A DNA stretch of 64,000 nt from Begonia masoniana (Eukaryota > Streptophyta > Magnoliopsida > Cucurbitales > Begoniaceae), in assembly GCA_022432975.1 (NCBI GenBank), contig CM039515.1, positions 23,702,923 through 23,766,922 of the forward strand, written 5' to 3'. Shown piece after piece: positions 1-10,930 of this stretch. Every line of letters begins with the position of its first letter. Position 1 is the stretch's first letter. A program made the translations under genes and the position numbers. The notes beneath the pieces were generated by a model, which worked only from the letters and a program-made list of their open reading frames with translations, had not been told where the DNA came from and searched no databases.

Positions 1-1
1 T

Positions 2-304
2 AGCAGCTGTACGCAGCTTTTGTGGATGAAACAAATGATGAAAGACTATGGTGTCACACAGGGTGTCATGACCCTTTATTGTGATAATTTGAGCGCTATC
101 AATATTTCGAAAAATCCTGTGCAACATTCACGGACAAAACATATTGACATACGACATCATTTTATTCGATCTTTAGTGGAGGACAAAATTATTAATTTGG
201 AGCATATGGTGACCGAAAAGCAAATTGCCGATATTTTTACCAAAGCGTTGGATGGTGTGAGATTTGAAGAACTGAGGTCTGCCCTAGGCCTTTGTGTTAT
301 GTAA
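2..304 (+). pseudogene. copia Pol, RNase H C-terminal end (partial)
   Basis: The frame is open from the window edge to TAA at 302-304, about 100 codons. It shows the conserved C-terminal RNase H features of plant copia Pol: the LLWMKQ segment, the LYCDNLSAI block with a catalytic aspartate, the KHIDIRHHFIR helix, and the IADIFTKAL end. In the element this domain removes the RNA strand of the RNA/DNA hybrid during reverse transcription. The start is outside the window, so intactness of the whole polyprotein is unknown; this part has no stop or frameshift. The stop is followed within 30 bases by a 30-base A run. Confidence 0.85.
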
Positions 305-331
305 GCTGATTATTGCATTTATTTATTTAAA

Positions 332-333
<2 letters not shown>

Positions 334-363
<30 letters not shown>
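334..363 (+). repeat. poly(A) run of 30 bases
   Basis: An uninterrupted run of A begins 29 bases after the copia Pol stop codon and follows an AATAAA-like context. It may be a simple-sequence expansion. It could also mark a former polyadenylated 3' end captured inside the element. The sequence alone does not decide. Confidence 0.8.
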
Positions 364-365
<2 letters not shown>

Positions 366-675
366 GCCACTTGCATTAGGCGTTTGTTTTATTTTTGGCA
401 ATCTATTGGGTATTGCTCATCCTCTGCTGAAAGTAATCGTTCTGGATATTCTGATATTATGTGGAGCAACACCGTATGCGACTTGCAAAATTCTGACTAT
501 TCTCATGAAATATTGGAAGTCTATTTTTAATGAAGTTTGGAGCATCATTATTATATTGGGTTTATTTCCCAACTTGCAAAGATTTGAATTATTATTCAAA
601 GATTCATTATGCTGTTTATGGAGGAGATCAGGAATAGCTACAAGCTTCTGGCAGGTGATCAGGTTAATGTTTTAA

Positions 676-1062
676 ATGGTGTTCCTGAGGGTGTTCCAGC
701 TCGACAATGTTTCTAATTCTTCTGATTCTGATTCTGAATTTGATTCTGATTCTGCCTTGTCATCCTATTTTATCAAGTTTCTTGAAGGTGAGATGGAATT
801 TTTGACTGATCAGCAAATGATAATCGATGATAGAAAATGCAAAGATAGTTGTTATTCGATACTTGATGACTGTGTTAGAAAAATGTCTGCGAAGGAAGCT
901 GCTGGTGATATTTTCGAGAGAAAGAAAGTTGTTAATGTGAAGGAACAAGTTAAGGCGACCAAAATTGTTGAAAAGTCAAGAGTTTTAATCGGTGTCACTG
1001 GGGGTGTCAGACGGTTCTTGCCCCATGGAAATAATTTTTTCAGCTTAACAACTTACGGATAA
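676..1062 (+). CDS. unrecognised ORF in the post-pol spacer of the Sirevirus-like element
   Basis: A 128-codon ORF lies between the RNase H and the polypurine tracts, where some Sireviruses carry an extra (env-like) ORF. It has an acidic Asp/Ser repeat (SDSDSEFDSDSA) near residues 17-28, then a charged Lys/Glu-rich stretch. I see no signal peptide or obvious transmembrane helix and do not recognise the family. Upstream sequence (about 363-675) is broken by stops in every frame, so this may be the remnant of a longer ORF. Confidence 0.3.
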   Translation: MVFLRVFQLDNVSNSSDSDSEFDSDSALSSYFIKFLEGEMEFLTDQQMIIDDRKCKDSCYSILDDCVRKMSAKEAAGDIFERKKVVNVKEQVKATKIVEKSRVLIGVTGGVRRFLPHGNNFFSLTTYG

Positions 1063-1390
1063 GTATGCAATTCTTCATGCCGACTTCTCATGGAATTAGT
1101 GTTAACAAGACAATAGCGGCCTTACTGTTCAAAATTGGAAATTCAATATCTTTTGATTTTTTTTTGACCAAATTATGACACATGAAGACGGCAAGAATAC
1201 ACGGTTAGCTCTCCTATTTCCCTCTCTTATATATGGAGGTTCTGGTGCTTATATGGATATTATATATTCTTGATTTTGGCTATCTCCCTATGGTGATTAT
1301 TTAGTGTTTATGGTGATTATTTGGTGATTATGCTGCTGTTATAGTAGTTGTTATTCCCTTATATATATATTTGTCTTTTTATGGCAAAAA

Positions 1391-1528
1391 GGGGGAGTAT
1401 TTTGGTAATTTTTGGGGGAGTATTTTGATGATGTTTTGAAGCCATCAATCTAGGGGGAGAAAATTCAGGGGGAGTTCTTGACATTATTGATTATATTGAT
1501 TTTGCCAAAAAATGCCAAAGGGGGAGAT
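1391..1528 (+). other. cluster of five polypurine tracts before the 3' LTR
   Basis: GGGGGAG occurs at 1391-1397, 1414-1420, 1453-1459, 1468-1474 and 1520-1526; the last directly precedes the LTR start at 1529. The polypurine tract primes plus-strand DNA synthesis. Serial copies of it upstream of the 3' LTR are described for Sireviruses. Confidence 0.85.
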
Positions 1529-2850
1529 TGTAAATGCAAGAATTTGCATTAGTGTTGGCATGTGATTTTTTGGCAATTTATTATAAAAATAATATTTTAT
1601 TCAAGTGGTGATTTATGACTTGACAATCAAGAAACCGCCCAATCCGATTATGGGAAGATATTATAGAAGTAATAATGATGATTCTATGGAAGAGAAAAAT
1701 AAGGAAACAACATTATTTGGAAAGATATTGAATAAGGTATATGCACTTGTTTTTGGAAAAGTTTTATTTGGAAAGCCGATTTGTTGTAGATTTGACATGA
1801 TTTGCTGGGCTCTGACTTCCCATGATTAATGGGATGCTTTCCTGAATTTTTGGGCGAAAATCTATGCTGTTATGGAAACTTTCCTAAAGTGTCATATGAG
1901 GTGTCACATAACCGAATTTGTTAAGATTGTGTTTCCTTATTCTATGCGGCGGTAAATCCGATTTGGTAACTGAATGAATTAAAGATATGGAAGTTACCAA
2001 TATTATTTAAAGCCTTCGTTTTTCTGAAGAAGGCTGCTGAAGCCATTATTATTGAGAGCGAAAAGTTTTTTATTCTTCCGGGCGATTTTATTCTATACCG
2101 ACGTTTGCGTGTATTCTGCAATAGTTGATCCTTTCATTCACGCCTACTGTGAGTCGTCGGTGATTGTTCTTCAGCAGACGACGGAGTATTGATTTTACAC
2201 GAGAGAAGATTTTCTTCGTTTTCCCGAGCCGTCGGTTTTCTTTCACGCCCTACGTTTCTGCGTATGGGTTTGTGATTGTGTTGCACACTCGACTTAATCT
2301 GTGGATTTCATTGTTTTATTGAGTGTGCTGTGTGTTGCATCTGAAGACTTCGATCTGGTGTTCCAGGAGGTGTCACAGGAGGCAATATTCCTTGTTCTTC
2401 ATTAAAGCTCTGTCTCGGGAGGAGACAGCATCCGAACTCGTGAGGAGTTCTGTTTCTTAGACAAGGGGAGCTTGTCGTTCTTGATCGTGGGCGAGGGGAT
2501 CTTGCCATAACACGGGTTTCGGGAGGAACCAACAACGAGGGGATCTTGTTGTTATCTAGATCTCGGGAGAGGTCGTTCTAAAGTCGAGGGGATCTCGCAA
2601 AAACTGTTTCGTTGAGGAAGTTAGCTAGAGGCGGCGACAAAGATAAGAGGGAGTCTTTATTTGTATAAGTCCGAGTTTTTCTTGTAACTTTGTTAACTCA
2701 AGGAAAAGTTTTTATATCTGGGCGTGGCCCCGCAGACGTAGGCTGGTTGCCGAACTGCGTTACCAACCTCTTGTGTCATTTATTTTCGCACTTTTTATAT
2801 CGTTCATCGTTACTTTAAAATCGGTGTCACACAAGGATCCTTGTGTGACA
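1529..2850 (+). repeat. 3' LTR of the Sirevirus-like element
   Basis: It begins TGTAAATGC right after the last polypurine tract and ends TGTGTGACA, about 1322 bp, within the normal range for this lineage. The 3' half (about 2330-2620) has degenerate direct repeats of a GAGGGGATCTTG-type motif. Near 2725-2785 there is a G/C-rich segment (GCAGACGTAGGC) like the R/U5 region of other copia LTRs. The right boundary is inferred from the CA end and from the start of gene-like sequence. Confidence 0.7.
2825..2850. repeat. perfect 26-bp palindrome at the LTR terminus
   Basis: The 13 bases TGTCACACAAGGA are followed directly by their exact reverse complement. The palindrome forms the last 26 bases of the LTR and has no spacer. 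Confidence 0.9.
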
Positions 2851-2857
2851 TTACTGA

Positions 2858-4525
2858 ACTGATCTTAAACTTTCACTGATGACTGCCGGAATCGGCATGG
2901 TCAGTTTCCTTGCTTTACCATCAGAGTTCGCCCTCTACAATTTTGGAACTGATAAGACTGTCAAAAACTGGTACGCGTATTTCAAATCCGGCATTCTTCC
3001 TCTTCTTGTCTCCATTCATAAGCGTTTAAATAATCTTCCAATAGAAATTTTCCTATTCTGAAGTATATCATGCTTAACTGCAGGTATCTGTTCTTCTGTG
3101 TTTCAATTGGCTTGTGGGCTGGACTTGTTATTGGGTACACAACTGAGTATTATACCAGTAACGCTTACAGGTGCTGATGAATTCCTATGTTTGCATTGTG
3201 TGAATTCACTAGAGTGATGTACTTACGACGAGGCTTGTGTTCTTCAGCCCTGTGCAGGATGTTGCTGATTCTTGCAGGACCGGAGCTGCGACGAATGTGA
3301 TCTTTGGATTGGCTCTGGGCTATAAGTCTGTGATCATTCCCATATTTGCCATTGCCATAGCTATTTATGTGAGCTTCAGCTTGGCTGCCATGTATGGTAT
3401 TGCTATGGCTGCCTTGGGAATGCTTAGCACCATTGCCACTGGCCTTGCAATTGATGCTTACGGCCCGATCAGTGATAATGCTGGTGGAATTGCTGAAATG
3501 GCCGGAATGAGCCACGAGATTCGTGAAAGAACCGACGCTTTAGATGCTGCCGGAAATACGACTGCAGCTATTGGCAAGGTTATATGTCTTCTAATCTATG
3601 CATCCTTTTCATGACTCGGATTTGATCACCTTAATGTTCATTTTTCGATAGTTTCGAATGAATGTTTTCCTTCATTATCAGGGTTTTGCCATTGGATCAG
3701 CAGCCTTGGTTTCTCTTGCTTTATTTGGAGCTTTTGTGAGCAGAGCAGGCATTAAAACAGTGGACGTATTAACACCTAAAGTCTTCATTGGGCTAATTGT
3801 CGGGGCCATGCTTCCGTACTGGTTTTCGGCCATGACAATGAAGAGCGTCGGAAGCGCAGCTCTGAAGATGGTTGAAGAAGTTCGCCGACAATTCAACACC
3901 ATTCCTGGTTTAATGGAAGGGAGAGCAAAGCCAGACTATGCAACTTGTGTCAAAATATCGACTGATGCTTCCCTCAGAGAGATGGTCCCTCCCGGTGCTT
4001 TAGTCATGCTTACACCTCTCATTGCCGGAACCTTCTTCGGAGTCGAAACTCTCGCCGGAATTCTCGCTGGTTCCCTTGTTTCCGGCGTGCAGGTATTGTA
4101 CAACGACCTCTGCAATCCAGTTCATGAAAACTTTCCGACGTTGAAAAATTGGACGTCTCTTTGTTGCAGGTAGCCATCTCTGCATCGAACACCGGCGGGG
4201 CATGGGACAATGCGAAGAAATACATAGAGGTGAACTTGTAGCTCCTTGAAAAATTCAAATTCCATATTTGGTTTGCTGTAATATTTTGGTCAATTTGGTT
4301 TGGAGCAATTTGCAGGCCGGAGGAAATGAACACGCGAAATCACTAGGACCGAAGGGGTCTGATGCTCACAAAGCAGCCGTGATAGGGGACACAATCGGAG
4401 ACCCGCTGAAGGACACTTCCGGCCCATCTCTCAACATTCTGATCAAGCTGATGGCTGTTGAGTCCTTGGTTTTCGCCCCATTCTTTGCCACTCACGGTGG
4501 TCTAATCTTCAAAATTCTAGGTTAA
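2858..4525 (+). CDS. vacuolar-type H+-translocating inorganic pyrophosphatase, 3' exons (5' part missing)
   Basis: Exons at about 2858-2970, 3084-3170, 3248-3578, 3682-4092, 4170-4229 and 4316-4525 join in phase at GT..AG sites. Together they encode roughly the last 400 residues of a K+-dependent (type I) V-PPase, a multi-helix tonoplast proton pump driven by pyrophosphate hydrolysis. Conserved blocks include [91 protein letters not shown] and [19 protein letters not shown] (the C-terminal catalytic Asp/Lys region). There are no internal stops. The N-terminal half is absent: the frame meets TGA at 2855-2857 with no usable acceptor, exactly where the LTR ends. Either the retroelement interrupts a gene whose 5' exons lie upstream of the window, or this is a truncated copy. 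ATG 2879 is not the native start. Confidence 0.9.
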
Positions 4526-5122
4526 TCAGCCATGGATGGATGTTCCCTCCGTTAAAAACAAACTGCATCAAAGTGAAGTGTGCGAAGTTGGTTGCGTGGT
4601 ACTCTGTGTAGATGATCATGCTGATGCCTACTTTCTCTCTTTAGTTTCAATAATATTTCTATTTTCTGCTAATTCTGGACCAACCAATTCTGGGTTTGTG
4701 AATTTTTTTTTTGGTTGGCCTGGTTAGGCTCCACTCATTTATCTGGTTAGGCTTGGTAGACTTAATTCGTTCGGCTCGTTTGTCCTTCTCCAAATTGTGG
4801 ACCGTGAAAGTTCATTAATTACAATTATTATTAATGATTAAAACTAACCCTATATATTCGGCAGACTTGCCATTTGGCGGGCTTTTCAATCTCACTAAGA
4901 TTTGTCATTCATGTTTTTTGATAAACTATATTTTTATTATTTATTTATTTCGATAATTGAATCATTAGAATGAAATTATTCCTACGTTAAAATATATCTC
5001 GGATTATTTTTATAATCTCAATTTCTATTATAATAAAAAATAATGTACAAAATAAATAAGAAATTAAATTAGTGACCATATTTTTTTTATCGTGTAACAC
5101 ACCATTTTTCACATACTGTCAT
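4526..5122. other. 3' flank of the pyrophosphatase gene, AT-rich
   Basis: Probable 3' untranslated region to about 4720 (T-rich, with AATAATAT-like signals), then AT-rich intergenic sequence. I see no ORF or RNA gene. Confidence 0.5.
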
Positions 5123-5130
5123 GTGAATAT

Positions 5131-5568
5131 TAGGGGTGGGCAGAACTTGTCTGAAATCGAAGACTGGACTGATTCTATACTTATTAGGAACTGGCTACGG
5201 TTCTGGGGTCAAAATCGACCAAAACGTGGGAGAACCGACCCATGGGTCAACTCGGTTTATCTGACTTGAAATTACGGCCCAAAGCGGATTATTCTCATTT
5301 TTTTTTAATTTTAAATATCTTATAAAATTACATATTTATTTAAATATTTCTGAATTTTATTTATTTGATAAAAATTACTGTGAAAATTTGGTTTTTTCAT
5401 TTTTTTTTAAATTTTATTTATTTTAAATAGTTTATAAAATTATTTAAAATTAAATTCGGAACCAAACTGTAATACGGTTCGATCCCGACTCTGAATTTCT
5501 AAGAACCATGGGCTCGGTTCCAAGTTCGGTTCTTATCCAGAATCGGACACCGACCGTGCCCACCCCTT
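5131..5568. mobile_element. hAT-like miniature inverted-repeat element
   Basis: Its ends are TAGGGGTGGGCA and the complement of AAGGGGTGGGCA, 438 bp apart. Flanks gtgaatat (5123-5130) and gtgtatat (5569-5576) match at 7 of 8 bases, as expected for the 8-bp duplication of hAT transposons. The subterminal regions are rich in CGGTT/AACCG motifs typical of hAT transposase-binding ends. It has no coding capacity, so it is non-autonomous. Confidence 0.75.
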
Positions 5569-5681
5569 GTGTATATTAATAATCTCTTTTAAATCACGTA
5601 TGAAACACACATAAAACATTAAGAAATAATGTTTCAAAAGTAAAACATATTCTTTTATCTATTTTCCTTGTTTGTTTAAAC

Positions 5682-5880
5682 TAGGGGTGGGCGCGGTTCG
5701 GACTCGGGATTTTTTTCCCGAATCCCAGAACAGGCCATGGGAGGGTCCAGTCCCGATTTCTCCCACCAACATTATTATTTTTTTTTTTGTAAACATTAAA
5801 TTTTTTCACTTATCAAAATTTTGTTTTAGGATAAAACATTATTATCGGCTAAACAACCTAAACAAAATACTAGTGTAACC
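5682..5880. mobile_element. hAT-like element, one end only
   Basis: TAGGGGTGGGCGCGGTTCGG at 5682 repeats the terminal sequence of the neighbouring hAT-like element, and subterminal CCCGA/TCGGG motifs follow. No matching right end is visible before the copia LTR at 6045. The right limit is arbitrary. Confidence 0.45.
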
Positions 5881-6044
5881 AAGATATTGACTAAAAGGAC
5901 ACAACAAAATGCAAGACACAACCTAATTAACCAAAGAGATTCACTTCACAATTATACATGCAGAACACTATCAGTTTGGACAATAAAACAGAACAACAAA
6001 TGAAATATAAAACAACAAGGACATCCTAGTTAGTTAAGCAAAAC
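5881..6044. other. AT-rich spacer
   Basis: No gene or clear repeat end is seen here. The sequence is A-rich and unassigned. Confidence 0.4.
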
Positions 6045-6530
6045 TGTTAGAATTATTAAAATTATTGAATCCTAATGAATACGAAAATTTAATTCTCAAA
6101 TCGATACGTTAGAAATTCTACAAGGAAATTATTAAAGCGAGAAAGACATACCCGGATTTATTGTCTGAATGTGAAAATACTGTAAATCGAGTACGTGGAT
6201 CTTCCAAATTCGACACTCGCCTTCTTGATACTCTCTAGGGTGATAGCAGCTCCAAAGAGGCAAAAAAATGTCTCATTGTGAAATGGGGACCATAATCCTT
6301 TATTTAATCTAATTGGGTAATTTATCATTTTATCCATCACAAATTGGTAAATTACCCCTAATGCTCTAAACATTATAATATGAACATATTATATTCAATA
6401 TACTCCAAAGTCTTTTGAAATCATATTAAATCATTTTAATATGGACTTAAACCCGATGATAACATAATATATAATTTATAGTTTGACAATTTAAATCCAA
6501 ATATAATTATAAATCCTTATAATTCTAACA
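6045..6530 (-). repeat. 3' LTR of a minus-strand copia element
   Basis: A 486-bp segment starts TGTTAGAATTAT and ends with its reverse complement ATAATTCTAACA, giving 12-bp terminal inverted repeats with TG..CA ends. On the minus strand it is directly preceded by a purine tract (AAGTAGGAGAT, complement of 6531-6541), the expected priming site for a 3' LTR. The partner 5' LTR near 12.5 kb was not recognised. Confidence 0.75.
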
Positions 6531-7019
6531 ATCTCCTACTTGGATCAAATTATAAACTAATCTATTACACATTATAACCTTATCTTTATGATATCAAATT
6601 TTGTTATCATTTAAACAGAGTATACTCAAACAATCTCGTCCATCAATTATATCAAATACATGATCAAAGCGGCTTTCGTTATAATTATCATAACTAAACT
6701 TATCAAAGATCATAAACACCAACATAACCAAATGACATAGATCAAATATGGATGTGTAGCATGAAAATTACATGTAATATGATTTAACATGCATATTTCC
6801 AACTGGTTCAACCAAAACTTTATTGAGATCATTAAAACTCAAATGCCAGAGTGAATTAAATGAATACCTCATAAAATGAATACTGCAGTAACCAAAATAT
6901 TCATTATAAATGTCTATCGAATAGAATCACATAAAATATAGAATCATATAAAATATACAGACTCCCACTAAACCTCAATATCTCTAAGAGATACAACCTT
7001 CATATGAGCAACATGCTCA
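6531..7019 (-). other. copia element, region between RNase H and 3' LTR
   Basis: AT-rich untranslated spacer between the end of the degenerate Pol and the polypurine tract of the minus-strand copia element. No ORF. Confidence 0.5.
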
Positions 7020-7831
7020 TGAAAGACCTTGGGTCGTAATCTCTTGGTGAGCGGATTCACAACCATGAAGTCTGTTCCAATGTGATCTATAGATATTTGA
7101 CCACTCTGAACTCTTTTATTTACAACAAGGAACTTGATGTCTCAGACTTACACTTTGAGAAGCTTCTGTTGTTGTTGGAAAATATTACAGCTGACTGGTT
7201 GTCACACAATATCCGAAGTGGTCTTTCAATACTACTTGAGATTTGTAATTTCGTAACAAAGTTATTCAGCCATAATGTCTAGTTGGATACTTCATAACAT
7301 GCTATAAACTCAGCTGTCATAATAGAAGAGGCTGTAATATTCTGCTTAGCACTCTTCCAAGAGATAGCTCCCCCAGCTAAAAGAAAAATATAGCCCGACG
7401 TTGACTTCAAGTCATCTTGACATCCAGCAAAATCAGAATCAGTGTACTCAATGATCTCGAGCTGATCTGATTTCTTGTATGTGAGCATGTACCTTTTGGT
7501 TCTCTATAAGTATATGAGTACCCTTTTTACAGTCTTCCAACGATGCAATCTAGGATTCCTCAAATATCTACCTAACGTGCCAACTATGTACGCAATATCC
7601 GGACGCGTGCATAATTAAGCATACATTAAGCTTCCTACAGTCGAAGCATAAGGAACCTTTTGTATTTCTTTGACTTCAAAGTCACTTGAGAGATATTGAC
7701 TTTTATTTATTTTGTCTCATTTGGCAACATGGGTATCTCTTGGTTTGCATTCTTGCATGCCATATCTTTTTAAAACCTTCTCGATATAGCTCTTTTGTGA
7801 TAATCCAAGTATACATCGACAATGACCTCGG
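7020..7831 (-). pseudogene. copia reverse transcriptase C-terminus and RNase H, decayed
   Basis: On the minus strand 7279-7488 encodes the start of RNase H (YTDSDFAGCQDDLKSTSGY, with the first catalytic Asp, then GGAISWKSAKQ). 7489-7831 carries the end of RT with stops (PDIAYIVG and YLRNPRLHRW-like blocks). Downstream, toward 7020, the remaining RNase H blocks (LCDNQSAV-like, VVNPLTKRL-like) are present but shifted in frame. The pieces continue the RT at 8845-9660 and are split from it by a hAT-like insertion. Confidence 0.8.
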
Positions 7832-8836
7832 TGGGGGTGAGCAAGAACCGACCAGAACCGAGAATCAAACCTGAACCGAGCTATTTGGTCTAGTTCTGGT
7901 CGGTTCTTAAGGAAAAATAAATAGATTTCGGTTCTATTATTTCAGAACCAAAATCTGTGGTTCGATTCTCGGTTTTAAGGACAAAACTGAGTAAAACCGA
8001 CCCGCACCATTTAAGTTAACCCTAAAAGGCTGAAAAAACTTTGAAGCCTCACACACACGTAGTCACGCTCTCACCTTCGTCCTTCGCTTCGCACAATCGT
8101 AGTTGCCGTCTCTTGCCCTCGCCCTCGCCCTCGCCCTCATCGTGTCTCGCTGAAGTCGCTGTTGTTGCCTCTTGCCAAAGTCGCTGTTGTTGCCTCTCGC
8201 CGAAGTCGCTGCTGTTTGTTGCCTCTCGCCGAAGCCACTACTGTCGGTTGCGTCTCGGAGTCAGACTGTAGGTTCAAACCACAAGTTTGGTTATTTTCTT
8301 TCTCATGTCTTACTATTTATGTATTTTTCTTGTTTTGTACTTGAATAATGAGATGAGAACATCCACTGGTTTTGCTCACAATGGACCAGTGGAATGAGTT
8401 TTACTTTTTTAGCACCTAGCAGTGGAATGGTAAGAGTACTCACAGTGGAATCGTGAGCTATCTGGGCCGGCTCTGCTCACAGTGGACCACTAGAATTAGG
8501 GGTGAAATGTGAATGGTGAAAACTCAGAACCGATTCTACTTTAGTGCTTTTAGTACATTTTTTTCCCCATAAATTGGACAAAAAAAAAAAAAAACTTGAT
8601 TTAGAGTTGAACTCGATATTATTTAGTAATCAGTTAGGTTCAAGTGATTAGTGAAGTGATGAATTTTTTTTTTCTAACTTGGGAGGACCATAACCGGACC
8701 AGAATCAAGACCACTTTGCTAGTCCGGTTATGGGAAAAAAATTGGCTTATTGGTGCAAAAATTTTGAAACCAAATTTTAGTGGTCCAGTCCTAGTCTCTC
8801 CAAAAACCGGACCGAATCGGACCATACTCACCCCTA
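7832..8836. mobile_element. hAT-like non-autonomous element inside the copia RT
   Basis: A 1005-bp element with ends TGGGGGTGAGCA and the complement of TAGGGGTGAGTA. Flanks gacctcgg (7824-7831) and gatctcgg (8837-8844) match at 7 of 8 bases. Subterminal AACCGA/CGGTT motifs are dense at both ends. The interior has a (CTCGCC)n stretch and about four tandem copies of a GAAGTCGCTGTTGTTGCCTC-type unit at 8130-8260, and paired GGACCAGTGG-like motifs at 8360-8500. No transposase domain is seen. The proline/serine-rich ORFs over the repeats look spurious. Confidence 0.85.
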
Positions 8837-8844
8837 GATCTCGG

Positions 8845-9660
8845 TATATCTAGATTCCTAATACAAAAGATGCGTCACCAAGAACTTTCATTTCAAATTT
8901 CTTTGAAAGAAATTTCTTGTTGTCGTGTAACAAGTCTATATCGTTGCATGCCAATAATATGTCATCAACATATAAAACCAGAAGCATAATTTTATTCTCA
9001 CTTAATTTGTGGTATACACAATCATCAATTTTATTCGCCTCAAAATCATATGAGGCGATTGCTTGATGAAATTTGTAATACCATTGATTAGAAGCTTGTT
9101 TTGTCCCGTAGATGGATTTCTTTAATTTGCAAACTAAGTCATTTGATTTATCCGAATAAAAGAATTTGGGTTGCACCATATAGATCGTTTCATCAATGTC
9201 ACCATTGAGAAATACCATCTTTACATCCATCTGATGTAGCTCTAAATCAAAATGAGCTACTAGTACCATTATAGTTCTAAAGGAATTTTTTGTAGGATAC
9301 CGGAGAGAAAGTTTCCTTATAGTCGATGCCTACTCTTTGAGTAAAGCCCTTAGCAACAAGACGTGTTTTAAATCTCTTAATGTTGCATTTTGAATCACTT
9401 TTGGATTTAAAAATCCATTTACAACCAACGGGTTTCGAACTTACAGGTAACGAGACGAGATCCCAAACGTCATTGTCCTTCATAGACTTTAACTCCTCAT
9501 TCATGGTATCAGTCCACTTTTGAGAATCCGAACTCTTATTGACTTGGTTGAAAGTGATAGGGTCATCTTCCACCTCACCGAGTTCCTCATGTTCTTGTAG
9601 GAATATGATGTAATCATCTGAAATCATACTCATCTCTCTAGTGGACCTCCGTAATGACAT
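8845..9660 (-). pseudogene. copia reverse transcriptase, N-terminal and catalytic part
   Basis: Two minus-strand ORFs (9277-9660 and 8850-9269), separated by a frameshift near 9270, cover the RT domain. The first has VGCKWIFKSK, RLVAKGFTQ and IDYKETFSPV. The second has HQMDVKMVFLNGD, CKLKKSIYGTKQA and the catalytic LYVDDILLA. This enzyme copies element RNA into DNA. The remainder of RT lies beyond the hAT-like insertion at 7832-8836. Frameshift and split make it non-functional. Confidence 0.88.
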
Positions 9661-10930
9661 AGTTTCTTGAGATTTTTGAGTGTTTCCTTGGGAATGACTT
9701 CTTGAAGAAGTTCAGGAAATGATTCAACATTGTCTTTTTCATTATCCACTTAATCGAAATTTAAGAGAAACCAAAGGAAGAGAAACAACTTCCTCTTCAA
9801 AGACAATGTCTTTCTTATCTCCCCTCACAAACTCTACATCCTAAAAAAACCGAGCATTTTTCGTTTCAAAGAATGTCTTTATAGTAGAATCATAAAATTT
9901 GTACCCCCTTGACCGTTCAGGATACCCTACAAAATAACAACTAATAGTCTTAGAATCTAGTTTCTTTTCATTGGGCCTATAAGGCTTTGCCCCAGCTGGA
10001 CACCCCCACACGTGTAAGTGTTTAAGAATAGATTTTTGGCCCGTTCAATACTCGTATGGGGTTTTGTTAGCCGTCGCATTAGTAGGTACCCTGTTAAGGA
10101 TATAAGTTGTCGTCTTTAGTGCTTCACCCCAGAGGGATTCTGGTAAGGTCGAATGAGCAATCATGCTCCTTACCATGTCCTTAAGTGTTTTGTTCTGTCT
10201 TTCAGCGACATCATTTATGTAGGGCGAACCCAGCATGGTGTACTGAGGAACAATACCATACTCTTCTAGGTATTTAGCAAATGGTCCTGGACATTGTTCA
10301 CCTGATCTGTCATACTAACCATAGTATTCACCACCATGATCAGATCTGACGACCTTAATGCTTTTGTCAAGCTGATTTTCAACCTAAACTTTAAAGGCTT
10401 TGAACACGTTCAAAGATTGAGACTTCTCATGGATGAGATATATGTAGTTATAACGCGATTAATCGTCAATGAATGATATAAAATAATGTTGACCATTTTA
10501 AGATGCCGTAGGGAAAGATCCACAAATATCGGTATGTATCAATTCAAGTACTTCTGAAGCTCGGTTAGCTTCCAATCACCTTACACTTGTTTGCTTCACT
10601 TTAATACAATTGACACAAACCTTGAAGCCAGTCATATCAAGAGGGCCCAAAATCTCGTCTAACACAAGCTTTTCAATTTTCTTTTAAGAGATGTGACCTA
10701 AACGTTTGTGCCATAATGAAGCTGAATCATTATAAGTTAATTTATGTTTTGTACCTCTTGAATTCATATGCAATGTTTCATTAAATGAAACTATGGTTTC
10801 AAGTATATACAGATTGTCATAAACAGATAAGAATCCAGAACCCACAACATTTGAATTTAATGATATATTGAATTTTTCATTTCCAAATGAACAAGAATAA
10901 CCAGATTTGTCCAATGCAGAAATAGAAGTT
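9661..10930 (-). pseudogene. copia integrase, decayed
   Basis: Minus-strand fragments in several frames give the integrase. 10684-10914 holds the pre-integrase/zinc segment ending LWHKRLGHIS (the two His of the HHCC finger). About 10330-10560 carries the first catalytic region with stops. 10045-10236 encodes [19 protein letters not shown] with the catalytic Glu, followed by [10 protein letters not shown]. 9900-10020 encodes the conserved GCPAGAKPYRPNEKKLDSK-like C-terminal segment. Stops occur at several sites. Confidence 0.75.

Larger units (their letters stand above)
1..2850 (+). mobile_element. Ty1/copia Sirevirus-like retrotransposon, 3' end
   Basis: The 3' terminal part of a plus-strand copia element. 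It contains the end of RNase H, a spacer of about 1.1 kb, a cluster of GGGGGAG polypurine tracts and a 1.3-kb LTR starting TG and ending CA. Repeated polypurine tracts before the 3' LTR and a long post-pol spacer are known hallmarks of the Sirevirus lineage; the lineage assignment is inference. The 5' LTR lies outside the window, so the target duplication cannot be tested. Its right edge touches the pyrophosphatase exon. Confidence 0.8.

Noticed and set aside
2308..2535. Minus-strand ORF in the Sirevirus LTR
   Set aside because: It lies wholly in LTR repeats of GAGGGGATC type. No coding evidence.
3165..3515. Antisense ORF over the V-PPase exon
   Set aside because: Shadow of the coding exon on the opposite strand.
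8041..8344. Serine/proline-rich ORFs in the hAT-like element
   Set aside because: They overlap tandem repeats in two frames and show no domain. Likely spurious.
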